64,000 bases of DNA from DASTPP01 sp035762175 (GCA_035762175.1 DASTPP010000374.1:144869-208868); one strand, 5' to 3'. Positions 16,985-25,786 are shown, counted from the stretch's first letter. The notes: generated by a model from the letters alone, not told the origin. A program made the numbers and translations.

Positions 16985-19900
16985 GCCGCCCCCTCGCCGG
17001 GGCGCGCGTCCGCCGCCCCGCCGCCCGGTCGTGCGGCCACCGCCCCGCCGCCTCGCGGCGCGGCCGCCGCCCCCTCGCCCCGCAGCGCGAGGCGCGCGTA
17101 GCGCCGCAAGAGCTCGGCCCCGGCGGCCGGGGGGCGCAAGCCCGAGCCTTCGAGGGCGCGGCGAGCGCGCGCGTCGTCGAAGACGACGCCGGTCGCCTGA
17201 AAGAGCTCGAGGGGGCGCTGCCGCGCGTAGGCCCCGGGCGCGCCGGCGCGCGAGAACGCGAGGTGGGCGGCCGCCGCGGCCTCGTCGGGCGGCCCCGCGG
17301 CGAGGGCCCGGCCGAGCGCCTGCCACTCGCCCGCGTCGACGTCTTCGACGGCGACCCCCTCGGCGCGCAGCGCCGTCACGAGATCGTCGGCCGTCGCGCC
17401 CCCCTCGCCCGCCAGGTGGTAGGTCGCCACCTCGCCCGGCGCCGGGGGCTCGCCCCCCCGGGCGATTTGCGCGAGGGCGGCGGCCGCGTAGTCGACCGGC
17501 GTCACGTCGAAGCGCAGCCCGGCGCGATCGCGGGGGGCGCGCCCGAGGCGGGCGAGGCCCGCGAAGACGAGCGAGAGCTGATCGCCGGGGGCGGCCCGTC
17601 CCGCCCCCGGAGCGCCGCGCTCCGAGAGCGCCGCGGCCCCCGTGAGCAGGCCCAGGCGGTAGCACGCGAGGGGCGCGGCCCCGCGCGCCGAGAGGCGCAG
17701 CAGGTGCTCGGCGGCCCACTTGCTCTGGGCGTAACCGCCGTAGACCACCCTCGTGCCCTCGAGCCCGTCGTCTTCGCGCGGCCGGGGCACGGAGGGCTCG
17801 GCGCTCACGAACACGCTCAAGGTCGACGCGTGGTGCAGCGGCTTCGGCGCGCCCTCGTTCGCGAGGCGCAGCGCCTCGGCGAGCGCCGCGAGGTTGCCCG
17901 GGCGCAGCCGCTCGTAGGGCCAGCTCATGTTGACCACGCCGGCCGAGTGAAAGACGGCCGACAGATCGTCGCAGAGCTCTCGCCAGATCGGCGGGGGCAG
18001 GCCGAAGCGTGGCAGCGAGGCGTCGCCGACGAGCGCGCGCACGCGTGATCCGTCGAAGGGCAGGCCGTAGCGAGCCGCCGCGGCGGCGAGGCGCGCGCTG
18101 CCCGAGGCCTCGTCGGGCGCGCGCACCAGGCACGTGTAGCGGGCGTAGTCGCCCGCCAGCGCGGCCAAGAGGTGGGCGCCGAAAAAGCCCGTCGCGCCCG
18201 TCACGAGCGCGTGCCCCGCCGCGCCGCCCGTGCGCGCCCCGCGCGGCCCGGCCCCGCCCGCCGCCCCGCGCGGCGACGCGGCCCCGCCGGCCTCGAAGGT
18301 CGCGACGAAAGACGCGGCGTCGAGGCGAAGTAGGTCGGCAGAGGCCGCCGCCGGCGTCGCGCGACCGGGGGCGTCGATGAGATCGTCGAAGCGGGGGTTG
18401 GAGAACAAGAACTCGGCCGAGAGCGCGAAGCCCAGCGCCTCGGCGGCGGCCGTCAGGTGCAGGGCCGCGAGCGAGTCGCCCCCGGCGTCGAGGAAGCGAT
18501 CGCCCGGCCCCGGCCAGGCGCCCAACGCCCGCGCCCAGAGCGCCGCGAGCTCGTCGCCCCGACCAGGACGGGGCGCGAAGGGGTCGGGGCCGAGCGCGGC
18601 GCGCCCGGCGAGCTCGACCAGATCGACCTTGCCCGTGGGCCCGCGCGGCAGGGCATCGACGAACGCCCACGCGCGCGGCAACGCCGAGGACGGCAGCCGC
18701 TCGCCCAAGCGCGCGCGCCACCCTGCCGGCCCCGGCCGCGCCACGCCCGGCGCGGCCCCCTGCCCCGCGTCGCCCGCGAGCGCGACGAACGCGACGAGCC
18801 CCCCGCCCTCGCCCTCGGCGCGTCGGACGACGGCCGCCTCGACGACGCCCGGCGCGCGGGCGAGCTCGGCCTCGATCTCTTCGAGCTCGACGCGCACGCC
18901 GCCCACCTTCACCTGCCGGTCGACGCGCCCGACGAACTCGAGCTCGCCGCCCTCGCGCACCATGACCCGATCGCCCGTGCGATAGAGCCGGCGCCCCTCG
19001 ATCGTAACGAAGCGCTCGGCCGTCAGATCGGGGCGCTTCAGGTAGCCGACGGCGAGGTGCTCGCCCCCGATGTAGAGCTCGCCGACGCCGCCCGCCGCCG
19101 GCGCGCGCCCCTCGGCGTCGAGCACGAGGTAGTCGACGCCCGCGAGGGGGCGGCCGATGAGCGGCCTCGACCAGCCCTGGGGGTCGCAGGCGCAAAGGCT
19201 CGAGCAGATGGTGGCCTCGGTCGGCCCGTAGACGTTCACGACGCGCACCCGCGCGGCCCAGCGGCGTACGGTCTCGGGCGGGCAAGGCTCGCCGCCGATG
19301 ACGATGCAGCGCAGGCCCGCCGGGCAGTCGGCCGGGTCGATCGCCCGCAAGAGCGAGGGCGGCAGATCGACGTAGGTGATGCGCCGCCGGGCGAGCGCCC
19401 GCACGAGCGAGGGCCCGTCGCGCGTCTCGCCCTCGGGCGCGATGACCAGGGTCGCGCCCGCGAGCAGCGCCGTGCCGAGATCGGACACCGAGGCGTCAAA
19501 ACAGGTCGCCAGCACGAAGAGCGAGCGCGCCCCTTCGTCGAGCCCGAAGGCCTCGATCTGCTGCGCGAGCACCGAGACGAGCCCGCGGTGGGCGACCACG
19601 ACCCCCTTGGGCTCGCCGCCGCTGCCCGAGGTGAACATGACGTAGGCCGGGGCCCCGGGGTCGAGCGGCCGCGGCCCCGCTTCGCCCGACCCTCCGCCCG
19701 TCCGCGTCGCGCCGTCGGCGGCCCCGCCCGGCTGCGTCGACCTCACCCACGCCTCGTCGACGACGAGCGCCGGGGCCGCCTGCTCGAGCGCCGAGCGCCG
19801 CCGCCCCGGGGGCAGCGAGGGCGCGAGCGGCACGAAAGCGGCCCCCGCCCACCAGGACCCGAGCAGCGCCGCGACGTAGGCCGCCGACTTCTCGAGCGCG

Positions 19901-20073
19901 AGGCCGACGAGCGAGCCCGGCCCGACGCCCTCGCGCGCGAGGCGGCCTCCGACCGCGCGCGCCCAGGCCCAGAGCTCGGCGCGCGTGAGGCACGCGTCGG
20001 GCGCCTCGACGGCGGGCCGGTCGCCTCCGCGCCGGACGACGGGGGCCCACGCCTCCAGGAAGGTCGCCGTCAA
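16981..20073 (-). CDS. Single-module NRPS-like enzyme: adenylation - carrier - thioester reductase
   Basis: 1030 aa. I choose the TTG start at 20073, which overlaps the asnB stop (TTGA) and has AAAGG eight bases upstream; no ATG lies nearby. Adenylation domain: YVMFTSGSGGEPKG near 144, FDASVSD, NVYGPTEATI, YRTGDR, GRVDRQVKVGG, catalytic Lys in GPTGKVDL near 482. Carrier: DRFLDAGGDSLAAL with the phosphopantetheine Ser near 530. Reductase: ALVTGATGFFGAHLL near 622 and the YAQSKWAAE Tyr-x3-Lys pair near 776. This is the layout of carboxylic-acid or aminoadipate reductase-type enzymes: activate an acid, load it, release it as an aldehyde with NAD(P)H. By hand alignment the specificity pocket reads about D-A-S-D-V-G-V-I-C-K, which I cannot assign. 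Followed directly by nadR. Confidence 0.88.
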   Translation of the reverse strand: MTATFLEAWAPVVRRGGDRPAVEAPDACLTRAELWAWARAVGGRLAREGVGPGSLVGLALEKSAAYVAALLGSWWAGAAFVPLAPSLPPGRRRSALEQAAPALVVDEAWVRSTQPGGAADGATRTGGGSGEAGPRPLDPGAPAYVMFTSGSGGEPKGVVVAHRGLVSVLAQQIEAFGLDEGARSLFVLATCFDASVSDLGTALLAGATLVIAPEGETRDGPSLVRALARRRITYVDLPPSLLRAIDPADCPAGLRCIVIGGEPCPPETVRRWAARVRVVNVYGPTEATICSSLCACDPQGWSRPLIGRPLAGVDYLVLDAEGRAPAAGGVGELYIGGEHLAVGYLKRPDLTAERFVTIEGRRLYRTGDRVMVREGGELEFVGRVDRQVKVGGVRVELEEIEAELARAPGVVEAAVVRRAEGEGGGLVAFVALAGDAGQGAAPGVARPGPAGWRARLGERLPSSALPRAWAFVDALPRGPTGKVDLVELAGRAALGPDPFAPRPGRGDELAALWARALGAWPGPGDRFLDAGGDSLAALHLTAAAEALGFALSAEFLFSNPRFDDLIDAPGRATPAAASADLLRLDAASFVATFEAGGAASPRGAAGGAGPRGARTGGAAGHALVTGATGFFGAHLLAALAGDYARYTCLVRAPDEASGSARLAAAAARYGLPFDGSRVRALVGDASLPRFGLPPPIWRELCDDLSAVFHSAGVVNMSWPYERLRPGNLAALAEALRLANEGAPKPLHHASTLSVFVSAEPSVPRPREDDGLEGTRVVYGGYAQSKWAAEHLLRLSARGAAPLACYRLGLLTGAAALSERGAPGAGRAAPGDQLSLVFAGLARLGRAPRDRAGLRFDVTPVDYAAAALAQIARGGEPPAPGEVATYHLAGEGGATADDLVTALRAEGVAVEDVDAGEWQALGRALAAGPPDEAAAAAHLAFSRAGAPGAYARQRPLELFQATGVVFDDARARRALEGSGLRPPAAGAELLRRYARLALRGEGAAAAPRGGGAVAARPGGGAADARPGEGAA

Positions 20074-21968
20074 AGCCGGTACCTTTGCTGCAAGATCGCC
20101 GCGCTCGTCACGAGGCAGAGCGCCGGGTCGATCGCGCGCCGCTCGCCCTCGGGCAGCCCGTCGAAGCGCTCGAGCAGATCGCGCACGCGCGACGCGTCGA
20201 AGGCGGCCGGCAGGTGGGGGGGCCGCAAGAGATCGCGCATCAGCCCGCGGGCCACGCTGGCGAAGGGCGGGGCCAGAAAGGGGTGCTTCTGGCGCGCCCG
20301 CGTCGAGGGGGGCACGAGCCGGCCCAGCGCCTCGCGCAGCACATACTTCTCGACCCCCTCGCGGATCGTGAGCGACACCGGCAGCGAGCGCGCGAGCTCG
20401 AAGAGCCGGTGGTCGAGGAAGGGCAGCCGCCCCTCGACGCCGTGGGCCATCTCCATGCCGTCGCCGAGGGTGCGCAAGATGTAGCCGCCGAGCGCCGTCT
20501 TCGTCCACAGGTAGAGCGACTGGTGCACCCGCGCGCGCCCCCGGAGCTGCCGCCCGACGTCGACGCCCGAAAGAAAGAGGCGGTAGGCGTCGAAGGGCCG
20601 CGCGCGCCCCTCGCGGCCCGCGAGCAGCGAGCCGACCCGCAGGCCGAGCGAGGCCTTCGCCTCGAGCCACGAGGGCACGAAGCCGAGCCGGGCGCGCACC
20701 TCGCCCAGCGCGAGCCCCGGGCCCGAGGGCAGCATGATGCCGGCCGAGGCGCGGTTCTCGGCCGCGAGCCGCGCGAGCCGCGCCTCGCCCTCGGCGCCGC
20801 CCGAGCTCGCCCAGAGGTCTTGGCGCAGGTGCGCGTAGCCCGCGAAGACCTCGTCGGCGCCCTCGCCCGTCAGCACCACCTTGTAGCCGGCGTCGCGCAC
20901 CGCGCGGCTCAGCAAGAACTTCGCGCCGATGTGCCCGTTGATGGCGAGCCCCTCGCCCTGCTCGACCGCGGGCGCGAAGGCCTCGACGAGCGAGGCGGCG
21001 GGCGCGTCGACCACGTGCAGATCGGCCCCCACGTAGGCGGCGAGCTCTCCGGCGGCGGCCCGCTCGTCGTAGGCCGCGTCGTCGAACCCGATCGTGAAGC
21101 AGGGGGGCGCCTTTTGGCCCAGGCTGGCCGCGAGCGCGACGACGGCCGCCGAGTCGACGCCGCCGCTCAGCTGAAAGGCCACCGGCACGTCGGCCCGCAG
21201 CCGGACCCGCACCGCGTCGGCGAGCGCGGCCCGCACCGCCTCGCGCGCCTCGCCCGCGTCGTACGCCTGCCCGGGGGCTTCGGGGGGGTAGTCGAGGTCC
21301 CAGTAAGGGCGCGTGCGCACCGCGCCGCCCGCGGCCAAGAGCAGGTGCCCGGGCTCGAGCGCGCGCACGCCGCGAAAGAGCGTGCGCTCGGGCGAGGGGT
21401 ACTGCATCTGCGCCGCCTGCTCGAGCGCGGTCTCGTCCCACGCGGCGGGCAGGCCCGCGGCGAAGAGCGCCTTCGCCTCCGACGCGAGCCAGAGGCGGCC
21501 GCCGTGCTCGGCGTAGCAAAGCGGACGCACGCCGAAGCGGTCGCGGGCGGCGAAGAGCAGGCGGTCGCGCGCGTCCCACAAGAGAAAGGCGAACTCGCCC
21601 CGCAGCTCGTCGAGGCAGGCGGGGCCCCGCTCTTCGTAGAGGTGCACGAGCACCTCGGCGTCCGACCCCGTGCGAAAGCGGTGCCCGCGCGCCTCGAGCC
21701 CCGCCCGCAGCGCCTCGAACCCGTACAACTCGCCGCTGACCGAGGCGACGACGGTGCCGTCTTCGTTCGCGATCGGCTGCGCCCCGCCCGCGGGGTCGAT
21801 GATCGCGAGCCGCACGTGCCCGAGCGCCGCCCCCCCGAGCTCGTCGGCCCAGAGCCCCGAGCCGTCGGGCCCCCGGTGCCCGATCGCCCCGATCGCCCGC
21901 CCGAGCGCGGCCCGCTCGGCGGCGCCGACCGGCCCCCCGAGGCCGACCACCCCGACGACCCCGCACAT
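20070..21968 (-). CDS. asnB: Glutamine-hydrolysing asparagine synthetase (AsnB-type)
   Basis: 632 aa. Starts MCGVVGVVG, so the mature enzyme has the N-terminal Cys nucleophile of class II glutamine amidotransferases. The synthetase domain shows the ATP pyrophosphatase loop QLSGGVDSAAVVAL near residue 268 and VVLTGEGADEVFAGY. Full length with the family. It uses glutamine ammonia to amidate a carboxylate via an acyl-adenylate. In biosynthetic clusters AsnB homologues often amidate pathway intermediates or close lactams. It lies 4 bp after the dehydrogenase stop and overlaps the NRPS-like start, so a pathway-dedicated role is likelier than general asparagine supply. Confidence 0.9.
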   Translation of the reverse strand: MCGVVGVVGLGGPVGAAERAALGRAIGAIGHRGPDGSGLWADELGGAALGHVRLAIIDPAGGAQPIANEDGTVVASVSGELYGFEALRAGLEARGHRFRTGSDAEVLVHLYEERGPACLDELRGEFAFLLWDARDRLLFAARDRFGVRPLCYAEHGGRLWLASEAKALFAAGLPAAWDETALEQAAQMQYPSPERTLFRGVRALEPGHLLLAAGGAVRTRPYWDLDYPPEAPGQAYDAGEAREAVRAALADAVRVRLRADVPVAFQLSGGVDSAAVVALAASLGQKAPPCFTIGFDDAAYDERAAAGELAAYVGADLHVVDAPAASLVEAFAPAVEQGEGLAINGHIGAKFLLSRAVRDAGYKVVLTGEGADEVFAGYAHLRQDLWASSGGAEGEARLARLAAENRASAGIMLPSGPGLALGEVRARLGFVPSWLEAKASLGLRVGSLLAGREGRARPFDAYRLFLSGVDVGRQLRGRARVHQSLYLWTKTALGGYILRTLGDGMEMAHGVEGRLPFLDHRLFELARSLPVSLTIREGVEKYVLREALGRLVPPSTRARQKHPFLAPPFASVARGLMRDLLRPPHLPAAFDASRVRDLLERFDGLPEGERRAIDPALCLVTSAAILQQRYRL

Positions 21969-21972
21969 CGGG

Positions 21973-22899
21973 CTAGAGCCCCCCCTCGGGCCCGAGGGCG
22001 AACATCGCCTTGTGCCGCGCCGCGCGCGCCTCGCCCGCGAAGACCGGCGCGAACTCGGCGAGGGGCCGCGGCGGCGCGAGCCGATCGCCGAGCTCGAGGC
22101 GCCCCCGCGCGAGCAGCCCGACCGCCTCGTCGAACGACCCGTAGTGCGCGGCCACGAGCGAGAGCTCTTTGCGCACGAGGGGCCCGAGCTCGAGCGGCAA
22201 GGGCTCGACGAGGCGGCTCTTGAGCACCAGCCGGCCCCGCGGCCGGAGCGCCGCGACCAGCGCCCGCAGGCCCGCCCCCGTCAGGCCCGCCTCGACGGCG
22301 AAGTCGTACGCGCCCTCGTCGAGCGCCGCGCCCGGGTCGCAGAGCTCGACCCGCTCGAAGCCGTGCGCCCGCAGCACGTCGTACGCGAGCGCGGCGATGC
22401 GCCCCGCGCCGTAGACGACGCCGCGCTCGCCCGGCGCGATGCCGGCGCCGAGCACCGCGAGCGTCGCGGCCACCGGCTCGACGTAGGCGCCGACGCGCAA
22501 GTCGAGCCCCTCGGGCAGGGGCACGAGCGAGCGGGCGGGCAAGAGCAGCCACTCGCAGAACGCGCCGTCGACGTCGAGGCCCAGAAAGCGCGGCCGCGCG
22601 CACCCGCCGCCCGCCCGGCACCCCGCGCACCCGCCGCAGGGCAGCCTCGGGTCGGCCGTGACCGCGCACCCCACCTCGGGCCCCCGCACCCCCTCGCCCA
22701 GCGCCACGACCCGCCCCGCAAACTCGTGGCCGAGCACCCGCCCCGACGCCACCGGAATGCGCCCCTCGGCCGCGTACACATCGGTGCGGCAGACGCCCGC
22801 GAACGCGACCCGCACGAGCACCTCGCCCGGGCCCGGGCGCCCGGGCGCCGGCAGCACCCGCAGCGCGGGCCCCCCGGCCCCGCGCACGAGCGCCAGCAT
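21973..22899 (-). CDS. Zinc-dependent medium-chain alcohol dehydrogenase
   Basis: 308 aa from ATG 22899. Seen: catalytic-zinc Cys and shuttle Asp in GVCRTDVY, GHEFAGRVVALG, the four-Cys structural zinc lobe PCGGCAGCRAGGGCARPR, and a nucleotide-binding loop VVYGAGRIAALAY (GxGxxA). A GTG at 23007 overlapping the nrtR stop (GTGA) is in frame and would add 36 Ala/Gly-rich residues; I prefer 22899 because the conserved domain begins there, but translational coupling would favour the GTG. It could interconvert the aldehyde released by the reductase domain and the alcohol. The loop GAGRIA lacks the usual GxGxxG third Gly. Confidence 0.85.
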   Translation of the reverse strand: MLALVRGAGGPALRVLPAPGRPGPGEVLVRVAFAGVCRTDVYAAEGRIPVASGRVLGHEFAGRVVALGEGVRGPEVGCAVTADPRLPCGGCAGCRAGGGCARPRFLGLDVDGAFCEWLLLPARSLVPLPEGLDLRVGAYVEPVAATLAVLGAGIAPGERGVVYGAGRIAALAYDVLRAHGFERVELCDPGAALDEGAYDFAVEAGLTGAGLRALVAALRPRGRLVLKSRLVEPLPLELGPLVRKELSLVAAHYGSFDEAVGLLARGRLELGDRLAPPRPLAEFAPVFAGEARAARHKAMFALGPEGGL

Positions 22900-23003
22900 C
22901 TCGGGCCGCGCCCCCGCCCCGACGTCGCCGCCCCGCGCGGCCGGCGCCCCGGCCTCGCCCGCGCGCGCCGCCCCCGCGACGTCGCCCGCCCGCGCGCCCG
23001 CCC

Positions 23004-23777
23004 TCACGGCGCCACCGCCCCGCCGAAGCGGTAGAGCGACGCGGGCCGGTGCCCGACGCCCGTCTCGCTCTGGCCCGTCGGCTCGAGCAGGCCCGAGGCC
23101 AGCATGCGCCGCCGGAACGAGTCTTTGTTCAGCGGCCGGCCGAGCACCGCCTCGTGCACCCGCTGCAGCTCGAGCAGCGTGAACGAGTCGCCGAGCAGCT
23201 CGAACCCCACGGGCGCGTAGTTCAACTTGCCCCGCAGCCGCTTGACCGCCGCGCCCAAGATGTCGGCGTGGTCGAAGGCGAGCGCGTGCACGCACCCGCC
23301 CTCGTCGACCGCCCGCACCGGCCCCCCCGCCTCGCCCCCCCAGGGCACCGAGATCTTGAACGTCGCCACCCCCTCGCCCCCCCGCGCCGCCTCGACGAAG
23401 CGCGCCGGGTCGACCAGCGCGTAGTGCGCCACCGAGATGACCCGCGTGCGCGGATCGCGCCCCGGCGCGCCGAACGTGTAGAGCTGCTCGACGAACACCC
23501 CCGCGAGCCCCGCCTTCTTCTCGAGCGCCCGCGCCGCCGCCGCCTCGAGCGGCTCGGCCAGCCCCACGAAGGTGCCCGGCAGCGCCCAGCGCCCCGCCTG
23601 CGGCCGGTCGCGCCGCCGCACCAGCAGCGTGAAGAGCTCGCCCCCCGACGCCGTCAAGAGCGCCACGTCGACCGCCACCGACGGGCGCTCGAACACGCTC
23701 GCGTCGTAGCTCGCCAGAAAGTGCGCGTCGTCGTCGCCGTCGAGCGCCGCCCCGCCGTTCAATGGCCGCCCCGTCAT
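23004..23777 (-). CDS. nrtR: NrtR-type Nudix-related transcriptional repressor
   Basis: 257 aa. Nudix-like domain about 35-165 starting ERPSVAVDVALL. The Nudix box is degenerate (RALEKK where catalysts have REVxEE), as in NrtR proteins that bind ADP-ribose or NAD derivatives without hydrolysing them. The C-terminal winged helix is at about 190-250 (LGDSFTLLELQRVHEAVLGR, then RPLNKDSFRRRML). NrtR represses NAD-salvage genes and is released by ADP-ribose. ATG 23777 was chosen because an earlier in-frame ATG (23801) lies inside the promoter. The gene heads the operon that includes nadR, and a palindrome lies in its own promoter, so autoregulation is expected. Confidence 0.88.
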   Translation of the reverse strand: MTGRPLNGGAALDGDDDAHFLASYDASVFERPSVAVDVALLTASGGELFTLLVRRRDRPQAGRWALPGTFVGLAEPLEAAAARALEKKAGLAGVFVEQLYTFGAPGRDPRTRVISVAHYALVDPARFVEAARGGEGVATFKISVPWGGEAGGPVRAVDEGGCVHALAFDHADILGAAVKRLRGKLNYAPVGFELLGDSFTLLELQRVHEAVLGRPLNKDSFRRRMLASGLLEPTGQSETGVGHRPASLYRFGGAVAP

Positions 23778-23788
23778 CGTACAAAGCC

Positions 23789-23817
23789 AACATATATGCA
23801 TGGCGCATATAAGTCAA
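23789..23817 (-). promoter_or_regulatory. Sigma-70-type promoter with NrtR-like operator in its spacer
   Basis: On the minus strand TTGACT (-35, 23817-23812) is separated by exactly 17 bp from TATGTT (-10, 23794-23789). The spacer and -10 contain a perfect 7-bp inverted repeat TATATGC-N5-GCATATA (23793-23811), strikingly AT-rich for this genome. The expected transcription start is about 5 bases before the nrtR ATG, giving an almost leaderless mRNA. A repressor bound here would block RNA polymerase; NrtR is the obvious candidate. Confidence 0.75.
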
Positions 23818-23917
23818 GGGGGCGCGCACCCCCGGCCGCGACGGCGCCCCGTTCCAGCGAGAGCGCGACCGGCTCGACGCGCAGCGCGCCCCCCGGCCGC
23901 GGCGGCGCCCCCGCCGC

Positions 23918-24727
23918 TCAGGGGATGACGACGCTGCGGGGGTCGAACGCGGGCTTGGGGAACTTGGGGTCCATGTCTTCGAGCGTCTCGACGAGCGCGC
24001 GGGCGACGGCGAGGTTGCGGTACCACTTGTTGTCGGCCGGCACGACGTGCCAGGGCGCCCACTCGGTGCTGCACTCCGAGAGGGCCCGCTCGTACGCCTT
24101 GCGGAACTCGGCCCACTTGGCGCGCACCGGCAGGTCGCCCGGGTCGAACTTCCAGCGCTTCTCGGGGTCGGCGAGGCGCTCTTCGAGGCGCCGCTTCTGC
24201 TCGCCCTTCGAGATGTGCAAGAAGAACTTGATGACGCGCGTGCCCTCGTCGGCGAGCAGCCGCTCGAAGGCGTTGATGTGCTCGTAGCGCCGCCGCCAGA
24301 GCTCCTTCGGCACGAGCTTCATCACGCGGGCGACGAGCACGTCCTCGTAGTGCGAGCGGTTGAAGACCGTGATCTCGCCCTTGCGCGGCGCGTGGGCGTG
24401 CACCCGCCAGAGAAAGTCGTGCCCGCGCTCCTCGTCCGAGGGCGCCTTGAAGGCGACGACGTGCACGCTGCGCGAGTCGAGGGGGCCGACGACGTGGCGC
24501 AGGGTGCCGTCCTTGCCCCCCGCGTCCATGGCCTGCAAGACGACGAGCAGCGCTCGCTTGCCCTCGGCGTAGAGGCGCTCTTGCAGGGCCTTGAGCCGCT
24601 CGACGTCCTCGGCGAGCTGCCGCTGCACCCGCGGGTCGTCCTTGCCGCGGTAGGGCCCGGTCTCGCCGGGGTCGATGTCGTCGAGCGAGACCTTGGAGCC
24701 TGGTTCGATTCGGTGCGTGAGCGACAT
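23918..24727 (-). CDS. ppk2: Polyphosphate kinase 2
   Basis: 269 aa. P-loop-like motif QAMDAGGKDGTLRHV near residue 66, lid/base region HDFLWRVHAHAPRKGEITVF, and Walker B-type FNRSHYEDVLVARV near 125 are diagnostic of the short, single-domain PPK2 family. These use polyphosphate to phosphorylate nucleoside mono- or diphosphates. Standalone gene, divergent from thioredoxin. Confidence 0.92.
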   Translation of the reverse strand: MSLTHRIEPGSKVSLDDIDPGETGPYRGKDDPRVQRQLAEDVERLKALQERLYAEGKRALLVVLQAMDAGGKDGTLRHVVGPLDSRSVHVVAFKAPSDEERGHDFLWRVHAHAPRKGEITVFNRSHYEDVLVARVMKLVPKELWRRRYEHINAFERLLADEGTRVIKFFLHISKGEQKRRLEERLADPEKRWKFDPGDLPVRAKWAEFRKAYERALSECSTEWAPWHVVPADNKWYRNLAVARALVETLEDMDPKFPKPAFDPRSVVIP

Positions 24728-24902
24728 GGCCGGGCACCGTACCGCGGTTTGCCCTCGCGGGGCGCCCGGCTTGGGCGGGCGGAGGCGACCGCGCCGCCCC
24801 CGACGCGCGGCGCGCCGCGGCCGCGGCCGGGCGCCCCGCGAGGGCGAAGCGCGCGAGCGCGGGCGGTGGCCGCCCCGGGGGCGGTCGCGCTAGGATGGGC
24901 CC

Positions 24903-25268
24903 ATGGCCAAGGCCGACCGAGTCCGCGAGCTGAGCGACGAGACCTTCGACGCCGAGGTGCTCGGGGCGCCCTCCCCCGTGCTCGTCGACTTCACGGCCTC
25001 GTGGTGCGGCCCCTGCAAGCAGCTCGCCCCGCTCGTCGACGAGGTGGCCGGCGAGTTCGACGGGCAGATCGTCGTGGGCAAGCTCGACGTCGACGAGAAC
25101 CCCGCGACGGCGCGGCGCTACGAGGTGCGCGCGATGCCGACGCTGATGGTCTTCATCGACGGCGAGCCGCGCGCCCGCCACGTCGGCCTGCTCAACCGCA
25201 AGCGCCTGCTCGACTTTCTGCTCGGCGCCCTCGACGACGAGGGCGAGGGCGAGGCCGACGGCGAGTGA
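24903..25268 (+). CDS. trxA: Thioredoxin
   Basis: 121 aa. Active site ASWCGPCKQLAPL with the CGPC redox pair and the cis-proline in RAMPTLMVF. Normal length except for an acidic tail (LDDEGEGEADGE) encoded by the first unit of a repeat array that continues past the stop. SD-like AGGA precedes the ATG. Cytoplasmic disulfide reductase. Confidence 0.95.
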   Translation: MAKADRVRELSDETFDAEVLGAPSPVLVDFTASWCGPCKQLAPLVDEVAGEFDGQIVVGKLDVDENPATARRYEVRAMPTLMVFIDGEPRARHVGLLNRKRLLDFLLGALDDEGEGEADGE

Positions 25269-25786
25269 CGACGAAGGCGACGCCGACGGCGAGTGACCAC
25301 GGCGAGGGCGAGTAACGACCCGCGGCCGTCGGCGGGGGGCGAGGCCGATGGTGAGTGATGACGAGGGCGACTAACGACCCGCGGTCGTCGGCGGGGGACG
25401 ACGCCGACGGCGAGTAACGACCCGCGGTAGTGCACGCGGCCGCGGCGCGCCTCGCGCTCGCAGGCCTCGTGCGCGCGGCACTCGTAATAGTCGAGCCAGC
25501 TCGTCGCCTCGCCCTCGGCGAGGGGCGCCCCGCAGAAGAAGCAGCGCTCGCGCGGGGCGGCGGCCGCCTCGGCCGGCGGGGGCGAGGGGGCGGCGAACAC
25601 GCGCTCGAAGGCGGCCTCGAAGGCGCTCTCGAAGTCGAGCTCGCCCGTGCCTCGCACCCCGCTCGGGGGCGCCTCGGCGCCCTCGACCGAGGCGCGGCCG
25701 CGGGCGAGCCTCGGCAGCAAGAGGGGCGGGGCGGGGCGGAAGGAGCGCGGCGAGCGCTGGGGACGCGGGGGGGGCCGTAGCAGCAT
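25118..25786 (-). CDS. Small zinc-ribbon-like protein with repeat-derived tail antisense to trxA
   Basis: ATG 25786 gives 222 aa. Residues about 30-125 look protein-like (GTGELDFESAFEAAFERVFA), then a candidate metal site CFFCGAPLAEGEATSWLD with a later Cys (YECRAHEACER). The frame has no stop inside the degenerate repeats at 25260-25430. It therefore continues as a basic, internally repeated tail (two versions of RGSLLA-V/L-x-V followed by RHHSPSAS) and ends inside trxA, overlapping it antisense by about 150 bp. The original gene end was probably lost when repeats expanded. Function unknown. Confidence 0.5.
   Translation of the reverse strand: MLLRPPPRPQRSPRSFRPAPPLLLPRLARGRASVEGAEAPPSGVRGTGELDFESAFEAAFERVFAAPSPPPAEAAAAPRERCFFCGAPLAEGEATSWLDYYECRAHEACEREARRGRVHYRGSLLAVGVVPRRRPRVVSRPRHHSPSASPPADGRGSLLALAVVTRRRRRLRRHSPSASPSPSSSRAPSRKSSRRLRLSRPTWRARGSPSMKTISVGIARTS
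25240..25425. repeat. Degenerate tandem repeats spanning the trxA stop codon
   Basis: The 3' end of trxA, GCCGACGGCGAGTGA, recurs at 25282 and, altered, near 25346 and 25405. A larger unit around TAACGACCCGCGG recurs at 25313, 25372 and 25415. Some copies carry a TGA or TAA. The array separates two convergent genes. Confidence 0.75.

Noticed and set aside
16981..21966. 1661-codon frame as a giant NRPS
   Set aside because: The N-terminal 630 codons are the out-of-frame shadow of asnB; the real start is the TTG at 20073 overlapping the asnB stop.
23778..23801. Upstream in-frame ATG for nrtR at 23801
   Set aside because: It lies within the promoter and operator, upstream of the predicted transcription start.
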